Positions 16,534 to 23,288 of a stretch of DNA of 35,404 bases are shown in pieces. Position 1 is the stretch's first letter. The number at the start of each line of letters is the position of its first letter. A program made the position numbers and the translations under genes. Below the pieces are notes generated by a model. That model ran no database searches and was not told where the DNA came from. It saw only the letters and a list, made by a program, of their open reading frames with translations. This DNA comes from Planctomycetota bacterium. GTDB taxonomy: Bacteria > Planctomycetota > MHYJ01 > JACPRB01. The stretch spans positions 1-35,404 of the forward strand of contig DATLZA010000153.1 of the NCBI GenBank assembly GCA_035574235.1. Direction: 5' to 3'.

Positions 16534-17283
16534 ATGGCTTCGCGCAAGATCGACGCTCTGATTCCGCTCCAGGAGCTGGATCTCCAGATCCATCGTCTCA
16601 GGGTCCAGCGCGCCGAAAAGCCCCGCCCGCTCGCCGCCTCGGAAGAAAAGCTCGCCCACGCCCGCCGGAATCTCGAGGCGCTGCAGGCCGAAATCAAGGC
16701 CCTGAAGCTCGAAGGTCAGAAGCGCGAGCACGCCGTCAAGGAGTACGACGAGAAGATCGCCAAGCTCCAGGCCCAGGCCCTCCAGGCGCGCAAGAACGAC
16801 GAATATCAGGCCTTCCAGAAGGAAATCTCCGGCGTCAAGGCCGACAAGGGACGCGTGGAGGACGGCCTGCTGGACATCTACATGCAGATCGACGAGAAGG
16901 CCAAGCTCGAGAAGGTCCGGCAGGAGGAGCTGCGCCAGGCCGAGTCCGAGCACGCCGCCGCCCGCAAGAAGGTCGAGGGGGAGATCGAGGAGCTCGACCG
17001 CCAGATCGAGGAGCTGCTCTCGCGCCGGCAGGGGGTGACCTCCGCCGTGGAGAAGGACGTGCTGCGGCTCTACGAGCGGATTCTCGAAGCCAAGGAGGAC
17101 GGGACGGCGCTGGCGGCGGTCGGGAAGTACGAGGTCGTGGAGGAGGAGGGGAAGGTCACCTACTGGCAGTGCGAGGGGTGCGGCGTGGGCCTCAACATGC
17201 AGGACGTCAACCTTCTCATGATCGGCAAGGATCTTCAGACCTGCCGCAACTGCTCCCGGATTCTCTTCCTCAAGCCCCAGTAG
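16534..17283 (+). CDS. Coiled-coil protein with C4 zinc ribbon (PF02591-like)
   Basis: A 249-residue cytoplasmic protein. Residues about 10-185 are almost unbroken charged heptads (LEALQAEIKALKLEGQKREH, EGEIEELDRQIEELLSRRQG), so two antiparallel long helices are likely. The C-terminus carries CEGCGVGLN and CRNCSRIL, a four-cysteine zinc ribbon. This is the layout of the widespread 'C4-type zinc ribbon domain' family, with a conserved 'ARKNDEYQAFQKEI' stretch. Chlamydial CdsZ belongs to this family and acts on the type III secretion ATPase; other members have no settled role. It has its own promoter. Its last 14 bases overlap the end of the convergent STAS-FHA gene. Confidence 0.8.
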   Translation: MASRKIDALIPLQELDLQIHRLRVQRAEKPRPLAASEEKLAHARRNLEALQAEIKALKLEGQKREHAVKEYDEKIAKLQAQALQARKNDEYQAFQKEISGVKADKGRVEDGLLDIYMQIDEKAKLEKVRQEELRQAESEHAAARKKVEGEIEELDRQIEELLSRRQGVTSAVEKDVLRLYERILEAKEDGTALAAVGKYEVVEEEGKVTYWQCEGCGVGLNMQDVNLLMIGKDLQTCRNCSRILFLKPQ

Positions 17284-17959
17284 CCCCCGGTCGGCATCCC
17301 GCCGGATAGAAGGCCAGCCTCACGTCGGCCACGCGGAAGACGTCCCGCGCGCGCAGCGGCTCGTCCGTCACGCGGCGATTCCCGATCCAGGTTCCGAAAC
17401 GGGTGCCCAGGTCCTTGAGGAAACAGGCGTCCCCGTTGCGGTACACCTCGGCGTGACGCGGATCCGCCTCGGGGTGCCGCACCACGATCGTGCAGCGGGG
17501 ATCGCTGCCCACCCGGAGGGACGTTCCGACGATGGGGAATTCGACGCCCTCCTCGGGCCCGTCGAGGGGCACCACCCGCGGCGACCGCTCCAGCCGCCCC
17601 GCCTGCGTGCGCAGGTAGGCGCGGGCGGCTTCCGCGCCGGCCTCGAAGCGGAAGTAGCTCTGCATGCCGAGATTGTTGAAGATCACCTTGACCTTGGGCT
17701 GGACGTCCACGAGCACCAGCGCCCCGCCGCGGCGCTCGAGGGTCGCCGCCAGGTCCATGAGATAGCCGAAGCCGGCGCTCGTCACGTAGGAGACGTTTCC
17801 CATGTGGATCGAGACGAACGTGGTGCGGGCGTCCAGAACGCGGTCCAGCCGCTCCTTGAGGAGCGCGGCGTTGGAGGCGTGGACGCCGCCCTCGACGAGG
17901 ATTTCCAGCGAGCGCGGCAGGTCCAGGATGGGCGAGGCGCGAAGGACGAGCTCGGGCAT
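17270..17959 (-). CDS. STAS domain-FHA domain protein
   Basis: A 229-residue cytoplasmic regulator. Residues 1-110 form a STAS (anti-sigma-factor antagonist) domain; SYVTSAGFGYLMDLAATL keeps Ser at the usual phosphorylation position, and LVLVDVQPKVKVIFNNLGMQ is the following strand-helix. Residues about 140-215 have an FHA fold (LRVGSDPRCTIVV, PRHAEVY, LKDLGTRFGTWIGN), but the phosphothreonine pocket looks altered: GR reads GS, the Ser of SRxHA is Asp, and the Asn of STNGT is Phe. STAS proteins are usually switched by an anti-sigma kinase; none is in the window, although two Ser/Thr kinases are. A TAGAAT -10 box ends 6 nt before the ATG. It overlaps the convergent zinc-ribbon gene by 14 bases. 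Confidence 0.85.
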   Translation of the reverse strand: MPELVLRASPILDLPRSLEILVEGGVHASNAALLKERLDRVLDARTTFVSIHMGNVSYVTSAGFGYLMDLAATLERRGGALVLVDVQPKVKVIFNNLGMQSYFRFEAGAEAARAYLRTQAGRLERSPRVVPLDGPEEGVEFPIVGTSLRVGSDPRCTIVVRHPEADPRHAEVYRNGDACFLKDLGTRFGTWIGNRRVTDEPLRARDVFRVADVRLAFYPAGCRPGATGA

Positions 17960-17965
17960 ACCCGA

Positions 17966-17987
17966 ATTCTATCCCGGGTCCCGGGAT
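17966..17987 (-). promoter_or_regulatory. -10 box and inverted repeat before the STAS-FHA gene
   Basis: TAGAAT (17966-17971) lies 6 nt from the ATG at 17959; no good -35 box. Directly upstream is a perfect 8-bp inverted repeat with a 1-nt spacer (ATCCCGGG T CCCGGGAT, 17971-17987), which touches the stop codon of the preceding gene. It could be an operator over the promoter spacer, or a hairpin in the upstream transcript. Confidence 0.4.
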
Positions 17988-19585
17988 CAGGGGAGGACCC
18001 TCGACGGATCCGCCTTGGGAACGAGGCGCCGGCCCAGACCCAGGCAGCTCCGGCACGCCCAGAGGACGTTCCGGAAGATCCAGCCCCGCCCCTCGCAGGC
18101 GGTGCAGGGCAGCTCCGTGCAGATCTCCTCCATCTCGGGGGGAGGCTTCGGGGCCTCGCACTGGCGGCAGTCGATGTACCCGTCGCGGCACTTCTCGCAG
18201 CGGACGAGCCTCTCGACGCCGGTGCTCTTGCAGGGCGGGCAGTTGTCCAGCTGGAAGCCCACCTTGTTGATCATGCGTCCGCTGCCCTTGCAGGCCTTGC
18301 AGACGAACTTGATCTCCTTCTTGCCGTGGCAGTTCGTGCAGCGGAGGCGACCCTCGCCGCCGCAGACGGAGCAGTTCGCGGCGGCGCGGATCGACTTGAC
18401 GAGCGCCGCCAGGTGCTCCCGCACGGCCGCCTCGGGCGCCCGGATGGACTGGAAGGCCTCCGCCGGACGCTCGAACCCCCGCTTCTTCTGATGAATCATT
18501 CGGAGCATCGCATAGGCCCAGACGTAGCGCACGAGGGGCGTGTCCACGGCGCGGTGCTCCTTAAGCCAGGCCAGCACGGCCAGGTCGAAGTCCCCGGCCG
18601 CGATCCAGCCCTGCAGGTCGCGCACGACGTGGCCTTCGGGGGTCCCCGGGATTCCGTTGCGGACGACGAGCCCCAGGATCTGGGCGGCCCGGTCGGTGTC
18701 GGGAGTGCGGGGCGCGTGGCCCAGATGCCCGGCGCCGAAAAGGGAGAGCGCCTCGGCCGCCGAGGAGGCGCCGGATTTCCGCAGCGCCGCGATCTGCTCG
18801 GCCAGGAACGCCACCGCGTTCTGGTGGAGCGCCGGCGTGAGCTTGAGAGGATCCCGCATCCAGGGCTGGGAGAAGTAAAGCTGGAGCTTTTCGAGGGAGG
18901 CGCCCTGGAGATCCCACTCGCGGTCGCTGCGGGAGAGGAAAAGCATCGCGGCCGTGGCCAGCTCGTAAATCTCCGGGTGGCGCGCGCGCTGGACGCGGAA
19001 AGCCTCCCGGGCGGCGAGCCGTTTGGCGTCGTCGGCCCGCTGGGCGGGGTTCAGGAGAACGCCGAAGGCTTCCTCCAGGGGGGGCGTTCCGGGAGGCGCC
19101 GGATCCGGGCGCGGCGCCGGCGCGGGCGTCTCCGGGCGGCGCGCGATCTCGCTGCCCAGACGGTCCCGGCAGAGACGCATGAGCTGCATGATGAGCATGA
19201 GCTTCTTTCCGAGAGCGTCGTTCTCGGGGAAGAGATCGACGACGCCCGCGTAAAGCTCGCGCGCCTGGGTCACCTTGGCGATGGCTTCCCGGATCCTGGG
19301 CTGCTGCTCGGCCACGGAGGAGAGGGCCATCGCCGCTTCGAAGTCTTTCTTGGCGGCTTCGTAAAGCTCGTCGGCGTTTCCGAGGAGTTCCCGGGGATCC
19401 TTGACGATCTTCTCGACCTCCTCCTTGAGAAAGGTCCGCAGGCCCGCGTCGGTGGCGACTTCGTAATGAGTCCCCTTGTCGGCCACGCGGCCGGCCACGC
19501 GGCCGCCGTCCTTGAGGACCACCACGTCCGCCGCCAGCGGAAGGGCCCCCAGGAGGAAAGACAGGATCAGAACGCCCCGGCGCAT
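17987..19585 (-). CDS. Exported protein with two DnaJ-type cysteine-rich modules and no J-domain
   Basis: A 532-residue protein. The ATG at 19585 is favoured over an upstream start by GGGGAGGG 6 nt before it and by a signal peptide (MRRGVLILSFLLGALPLAAD). The N-terminal part (VVVLKDGGRVAGRVADKG) is a small beta unit common at the start of exported proteins in planctomycete-like genomes. Helical, TPR-like sequence follows, with a Pro-rich linker near 185-205. Residues 405-516 hold eight CxxC pairs: CSVCGGEG, CTNC, CKACKGSG, CPPCKSTG, then CEKC, CRQC, CTACEGRG, CRSCLGLG. This matches two consecutive zinc-binding modules of the DnaJ central region, where they bind unfolded protein. No J-domain or catalytic motif is visible. 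A periplasmic chaperone-like or scaffold role is only inference. Confidence 0.75.
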   Translation of the reverse strand: MRRGVLILSFLLGALPLAADVVVLKDGGRVAGRVADKGTHYEVATDAGLRTFLKEEVEKIVKDPRELLGNADELYEAAKKDFEAAMALSSVAEQQPRIREAIAKVTQARELYAGVVDLFPENDALGKKLMLIMQLMRLCRDRLGSEIARRPETPAPAPRPDPAPPGTPPLEEAFGVLLNPAQRADDAKRLAAREAFRVQRARHPEIYELATAAMLFLSRSDREWDLQGASLEKLQLYFSQPWMRDPLKLTPALHQNAVAFLAEQIAALRKSGASSAAEALSLFGAGHLGHAPRTPDTDRAAQILGLVVRNGIPGTPEGHVVRDLQGWIAAGDFDLAVLAWLKEHRAVDTPLVRYVWAYAMLRMIHQKKRGFERPAEAFQSIRAPEAAVREHLAALVKSIRAAANCSVCGGEGRLRCTNCHGKKEIKFVCKACKGSGRMINKVGFQLDNCPPCKSTGVERLVRCEKCRDGYIDCRQCEAPKPPPEMEEICTELPCTACEGRGWIFRNVLWACRSCLGLGRRLVPKADPSRVLP

Positions 19586-19679
19586 TCGATACCCTCCCCG
19601 GATGAGGAACCGCAGACGCAAATTCAACACGTTAGACGCGCGGTGCGCGGCGAAGTTTGCGAAAAAAAGCGCGGAGATT

Positions 19680-20921
19680 TCACTTCTTCGGCTCGACACG
19701 GGGAGTCATGACGTCCCCCACGGGAGCCGTGCCGCGGCGCAGGAAAAGAAGCGCGTAGCAGGTATCCAGGACGTCCGTCGGAGGGATGTCGTCCCCGTTG
19801 TCCCACCGCCCGTCGGCCTGCTGTCCCTTCAGGAGAACTTCCGCCCCTTCCCGATACCACCAATGAGAACCCAGCTTCTCGTAAAGGCCCAGGGTTCCGA
19901 CGCGCTCGAGGCCGTAGAGGAAGTAATAATGGCGCGCCTTGCCGAGGCCCGGGTTCTCGGTCACCGACCAGTTCCGGACGAGCCAGGCGAATCCGTCGTA
20001 AATCGCGCGGTCCACGGACTCGGAAGCCTTCTTGCCGAGCTGCTTGCCGAGGATGGACTTGGCGATGATGAGGCTTCCCACTCCGGCGGAGGTCATCGAA
20101 CCCGTCACGCGCTCTTCCTCGGGCCGGCCGCCTTTGGCGATGTAAGCCCAGCCACGCGCGCGATCCTCGCCGGACGGAGCGTAGACGCTTCGCTCGCCCG
20201 CCTTGAAGTCCGGAGACCGGTCGAGCTTGGGGCCGTCCTTTTCCTGGGAGGAGATGATGAAATTCATGGCGCGAAGGACCGCCCCGGGATCCACGGCGAC
20301 CTTCATGCGCGTGGCGCTTTTGAGGCCGAAAAGAACGATCTGGGTGGCGGAGATGTCCTCGTCGCTTCCGACGTGCCCGAGCGGCTTGCCGTACCGCCAG
20401 CCGCCCTTTTCCGTCTGCTCTTCCAGGAGGGCGCGGACGATGCCCGACAGGAAGGCCAGATTCTGGGGGGAGGGCGTGTATTTGGGCTCCTTGAAGTCGC
20501 CGACCCGCTCGGAAAGTTTCAGGCCCTTCTTCTTCATAAGGTCGGCCTGGGCGGATTCGTGGAGCGCCTCGAACGCCATGAGGATCGCGGCCCGGTCGTA
20601 GTGGGTGATGATGTTGCCCCGCTGGCCGGCGTACTCCTTGAGGAAGGCAAAGCCCTTTTCGATCACCGGATCGTTGTGGGGCACGTCGCTCTTGAGGAGC
20701 GCCAGGAGCGAGAACGCCGCGAGGCCGGGTTTGTTGTGATAGCCCACCTTGCCGGGTTCGTAGGTGCGGCCGCCGCTGGATTCGCCGAAGTGGCCTTCGG
20801 GCTTCTGCTGCGCCTTGAGCCAGTCCACGCCCCGGCTGATGGCCTCATCCACTTTCTTGAGGAATTCGGCCGGCGTATCCTGCGAGGGCGAAAGAAGCAG
20901 ACAGAAGGCGAGAGCGCTCAT
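19680..20921 (-). CDS. Prenyltransferase/squalene-cyclase-repeat (alpha/alpha toroid) exported protein
   Basis: A 413-residue protein. The ATG at 20921 has GGAGG 8 nt upstream. A short hydrophobic N-terminus (MSALAFCLLLSPSQ) suggests export. The body repeats helix pairs typical of the alpha/alpha-toroid fold: ISRGVDWLKAQQKPEGHFGE, GLAAFSLLALLKSD, VIEKGFAFLKEY, TEKGGWRYGK, and 'LKGQQADGRWDNGDDIPPTD' followed by TCYALLFLRRG. It lacks the DxDD motif of squalene-hopene cyclases and the zinc ligands of prenyltransferases, so catalysis is unlikely. Many such proteins of unknown role occur in Planctomycetota. It precedes the DnaJ-type zinc protein by 94 bases on the same strand. Confidence 0.75.
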   Translation of the reverse strand: MSALAFCLLLSPSQDTPAEFLKKVDEAISRGVDWLKAQQKPEGHFGESSGGRTYEPGKVGYHNKPGLAAFSLLALLKSDVPHNDPVIEKGFAFLKEYAGQRGNIITHYDRAAILMAFEALHESAQADLMKKKGLKLSERVGDFKEPKYTPSPQNLAFLSGIVRALLEEQTEKGGWRYGKPLGHVGSDEDISATQIVLFGLKSATRMKVAVDPGAVLRAMNFIISSQEKDGPKLDRSPDFKAGERSVYAPSGEDRARGWAYIAKGGRPEEERVTGSMTSAGVGSLIIAKSILGKQLGKKASESVDRAIYDGFAWLVRNWSVTENPGLGKARHYYFLYGLERVGTLGLYEKLGSHWWYREGAEVLLKGQQADGRWDNGDDIPPTDVLDTCYALLFLRRGTAPVGDVMTPRVEPKK

Positions 20922-20958
20922 GGAAAGGACCTCCGGTTCTCCACACCTGTCGTTCCCG

Positions 20959-20971
20959 CTCCCGCCGGGAG
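20959..20971. repeat. Short inverted repeat upstream of the toroid gene
   Basis: CTCCCG-C-CGGGAG is a perfect 6-bp inverted repeat with a 1-nt centre, 38 bases upstream of the gene's ATG. It resembles an operator half-site pair. No clear -10 or -35 box was found beside it. Confidence 0.3.
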
Positions 20972-21116
20972 TGTTCCGCCTTTCCCGGGGCTCGCCCCCC
21001 CGAGGACGCCTAGATTATCCGTTCGGGCCTCGGGCAGGTAGGAAAATCACCCGACCCTCCCCGTCCGCCCCAGCCCCTCGGCGCCCCGCCCGGCGGGACA
21101 GCCCCGTCCGTCGAGG

Positions 21117-21207
21117 TGGTGGAGGGGGCGGGATTCGAACCCGCGAGTCGGCGGAACCGACTACCGGTTTTCAAGACCGGCCCAATCGACCGCTCTGGCA
21201 CCCCTCC
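21117..21207 (-). tRNA. tRNA-Ser (anticodon UGA), class II, CCA encoded
   Basis: Acceptor GGAGGGG (21201-21207) pairs with CCCCTCC (21121-21127). The anticodon stem CCGGT/ACCGG holds loop CTTGAAA with anticodon TGA. A long variable arm and T-arm GCGGG-TTCGAAT-CCCGC follow, and CCA is at 21117-21119. The discriminator (21120) is A, whereas the other two serine tRNAs here have G. Confidence 0.95.
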
Positions 21208-21232
21208 GGGGGCCGAGGGCGCCGCGGCGATC

Positions 21233-21261
21233 AGGCTATCGGAGGAGTCCCGGAGGGTCAA
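21233..21261 (-). promoter_or_regulatory. Promoter of tRNA-Ser(UGA)
   Basis: On the minus strand TTGACC (21256-21261), a 17-bp spacer and TAGCCT (21233-21238). The expected start is about 19 nt upstream of the mature tRNA, between the tadA stop and the tRNA. Confidence 0.6.
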
Positions 21262-21266
21262 GCGGA

Positions 21267-21728
21267 CTACGGCCGCGCCTCGCGCCGCGAGCGGAAGAAC
21301 GAGCGGATGAGGTCCGCGGCGCGCTCCGCCCGGACCCCCCGCACGACCGGAATCCGGTGGTTGAGCCGCTTCTCCGAGACGATGTTGAAGACGCTTCCGC
21401 AGGCCCCCGCGATCGGGTCGTCCGCCCCGTAGACGATCCGCGCCACGCGGGACAGCACCAGCGCCCCCGCGCACATCGGACAGGGTTCGATCGTGACGTA
21501 AAGCTCCGCCCCCTCCAGACGCCAGTTCGCGAGCGACTCCGCCGCCTGGGTGATCGCGATCATCTCCGCGTGCGCCGTGGCGTCCCGCAGGGTTTCGACC
21601 TGATTGTGCGCCCGGGCGAGGATCCGGCCGTCCTTGACGATCACGGCGCCCACGGGGACTTCGCCCGCCGCGGCGGCGCGCTCCGCCTGCCGCAGGGCCT
21701 CGTCCATGAAATGCTCGTCTACGTTCAC
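21267..21728 (-). CDS. tadA: tRNA-specific adenosine deaminase TadA
   Basis: Converts adenosine 34 to inosine in tRNA-Arg(ACG), allowing wobble decoding. About 153 residues, normal for TadA. The zinc/catalytic signature is intact: TAHAEMIAI (His ligand and catalytic Glu) and EPCPMCAGALV (two Cys ligands). The N-terminal 'FMDEALRQAERAAAAGEVPV' and C-terminal helix (ERAADLIRSFFRSRR) also match. An ATG at 21737 is in frame, but its first two bases belong to the TAGAAT -10 box (21736-21741), so a transcript from it would begin about at GTG 21728, which is chosen here as a leaderless start. ATG 21737 remains possible if transcription begins further upstream. Confidence 0.93.
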   Translation of the reverse strand: MNVDEHFMDEALRQAERAAAAGEVPVGAVIVKDGRILARAHNQVETLRDATAHAEMIAITQAAESLANWRLEGAELYVTIEPCPMCAGALVLSRVARIVYGADDPIAGACGSVFNIVSEKRLNHRIPVVRGVRAERAADLIRSFFRSRREARP

Positions 21729-21735
21729 GATTTCC

Positions 21736-21763
21736 ATTCTAGCGGTCCGGGAGAGGCGGACAA
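21736..21763 (-). promoter_or_regulatory. Promoter of tadA
   Basis: On the minus strand TTGTCC (21758-21763), a 16-bp spacer and TAGAAT (21736-21741). The -10 box overlaps the longest ATG and ends 7 nt before GTG 21728. Confidence 0.55.
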
Positions 21764-21771
21764 GGCGGCCT

Positions 21772-23112
21772 TCACGACCGCAGCAGAAGCCACGCGAAGG
21801 CCCCCGCGGCCGCCGCCGCCGCGGCCGCCCAGAGCGCGATCCTTAGCGGAGAGCGACCCGCGGCCTCCGGCCGGCTTCCTTCCGGCCCGACCGGAATCCC
21901 CACCGCCTTGCGCAAGGCCGCGATCGCCTCCGGCAGCGTCCGGTAGCGCTGCGACGGCTGCTTGGCGCAGATCTTCCGCAGGACGGACTCAAGCGCTTCC
22001 GGAACCTCCGGATTGTGCGGACGTACGGGCGGCAGCGGGTCGTGAATCTGCTTGCGCAAGGTTTCAACGAGGCTGCGGCCTTCGAACGGCTTGCGCCCCG
22101 TGAGCATCAGGTAGAGGAGAATCCCGCACGAATAGAGGTCCGCCGGGGGGCCCGCGGATTCGCCCATCGCCTGCTCCGGCGCCATGTAGGCCGGCGTTCC
22201 CACGACGTTGCCGGAAAGGGTCAGGATCGTGTTGGCCTCCGCGTCCTTGGCCAGCCCGAAGTCGATCACCTTCGCGCGTCCGTCCGCCGTCAGAAGCACG
22301 TTCGCCGGCTTCACGTCCCGATGCACGACGCCGCGGCCGTGCGCGTGATCGAGCGCCGAAAGAATGTCGCAGACGATTTCGACCGCCCGCCGCGGCGGGA
22401 GCTTCTTCTCCCGCACGATGAGGTCCACGAGGGACCCGCCCTCGACGTACTCGGACACGATGTACGTGTGCGGGCCGTCCTGGCCCATCTCGAACGTCTC
22501 GACGATGTTGGGATGCTGGAGCCGGAGGGTCGTGTCCGCCTCGCGCTTGAAACGCCCCTGGATGCCGGGCATCCGGCTGTACTCCTCCGTGAGGATCTTG
22601 ATCGCCACCTTCCGGCCGGTCTGGGCGTGTTCGCCCAGGTAGACGGCCCCCATGCCTCCCTTGGCGATCCGGCGGACGACGCGCCAGGTCCCGATCGTGC
22701 GTCCCTCGAAGGGATCCTTCCGCGCCGCCGCGGGCGCGGCCGCCGGGGCGGCCGGCGCCGGCGCCCCGCCGCCGCCCAGGATCTCCTCGGCCACGATCTC
22801 GAGATAGGCCCGGCAGGGCTCGCACTTGTAGCGGCGCTGCGCCTGGAAATCCGGAACGGTGAACCGCCGGCGGCACTGCGGGCACCGAAGGACCGCCGTG
22901 CCCTGATGAGCCACGACGCGCGCCACCTGCTCGGGCGGCGCCGCCCCCAGGTTCAGGACGACCTGGGCCAGCGTGAGCGACACTCCCTGGTCGCGGAAGC
23001 CCTTCTGCGTGGCCAGGCATTCCTGGAGCTTGGCCTCCGTGAGAACGCCCAGGCGCACGAAGAGCTCCGGCTCGGGTTCCCGGATTTCGGCCGTCGCCAT
23101 GGCGAGGCCCAT
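21772..23112 (-). CDS. Membrane-anchored Ser/Thr protein kinase with GspE-N-like and zinc-ribbon N-terminus
   Basis: A 446-residue Hanks-type kinase. Residues 16-75 (ELFVRLGVLTEAKLQECLAT ... LTLAQVVLNLGA) resemble the N-terminal domain of type II secretion/pilus ATPases (GspE/MshE-N). Cys77, 80, 97 and 100 form a zinc-ribbon-like knuckle. After an Ala/Pro linker, the kinase domain (141-400) has the Gly loop AKGGMGAVY, VAIK Lys172, HRDVKPAN (Asp266), DFG (Asp284-Gly286) and GTPAYMAPEQ, so it should be active. A C-terminal helix (LRIALWAAAAAAAAGAFAWLL, 423-443) anchors it as a tail, with the kinase in the cytoplasm and almost nothing outside. ATG 23112 has GGGAG 10 nt upstream; ATG 23100 is possible. 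It is divergent from the larger kinase, which shares the N-terminal domain. Confidence 0.9.
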   Translation of the reverse strand: MGLAMATAEIREPEPELFVRLGVLTEAKLQECLATQKGFRDQGVSLTLAQVVLNLGAAPPEQVARVVAHQGTAVLRCPQCRRRFTVPDFQAQRRYKCEPCRAYLEIVAEEILGGGGAPAPAAPAAAPAAARKDPFEGRTIGTWRVVRRIAKGGMGAVYLGEHAQTGRKVAIKILTEEYSRMPGIQGRFKREADTTLRLQHPNIVETFEMGQDGPHTYIVSEYVEGGSLVDLIVREKKLPPRRAVEIVCDILSALDHAHGRGVVHRDVKPANVLLTADGRAKVIDFGLAKDAEANTILTLSGNVVGTPAYMAPEQAMGESAGPPADLYSCGILLYLMLTGRKPFEGRSLVETLRKQIHDPLPPVRPHNPEVPEALESVLRKICAKQPSQRYRTLPEAIAALRKAVGIPVGPEGSRPEAAGRSPLRIALWAAAAAAAAGAFAWLLLRS

Positions 23113-23151
23113 GATATCGCCGCTCCCGCGCCCCTGTACATGGATTCCTCC

Positions 23152-23180
23152 TTCCCGGTCCCCGGAAGGTTCCGTATAAT
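23152..23180 (+). promoter_or_regulatory. Promoter of the large kinase operon
   Basis: Perfect TATAAT (23175-23180) with a weak TTCCCG -35 box (23152-23157) and a 17-bp spacer, in the 176-base divergent gap. A start near 23187 leaves about 100 nt of leader. Confidence 0.45.
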
Positions 23181-23288
23181 TCCTGATGGCCCAGGCGTCT
23201 CCGGGGGGGTAGGGCCCGCCGGCGCGGCATTTCCATCCGGACCGCGGTTCGTCGCCGACCGTCGCCTGCGGCCCGGTTGGAGCCGGAC

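Noticed and set aside
19662-19668. A-run (T-run on the minus strand) after the toroid gene as a terminator
   Set aside because: No GC-rich hairpin directly precedes the T-run on the minus strand.
17453-19711. A 752-codon plus-strand open frame opposite the STAS-FHA and zinc-motif genes
   Set aside because: The minus-strand genes have domains, signal peptides and Shine-Dalgarno sites; this frame has none.
21085-21097. Hairpin CCCGCC-C-GGCGGG after tRNA-Ser(UGA) as a terminator
   Set aside because: No T-tract follows on either strand and the loop is a single base.
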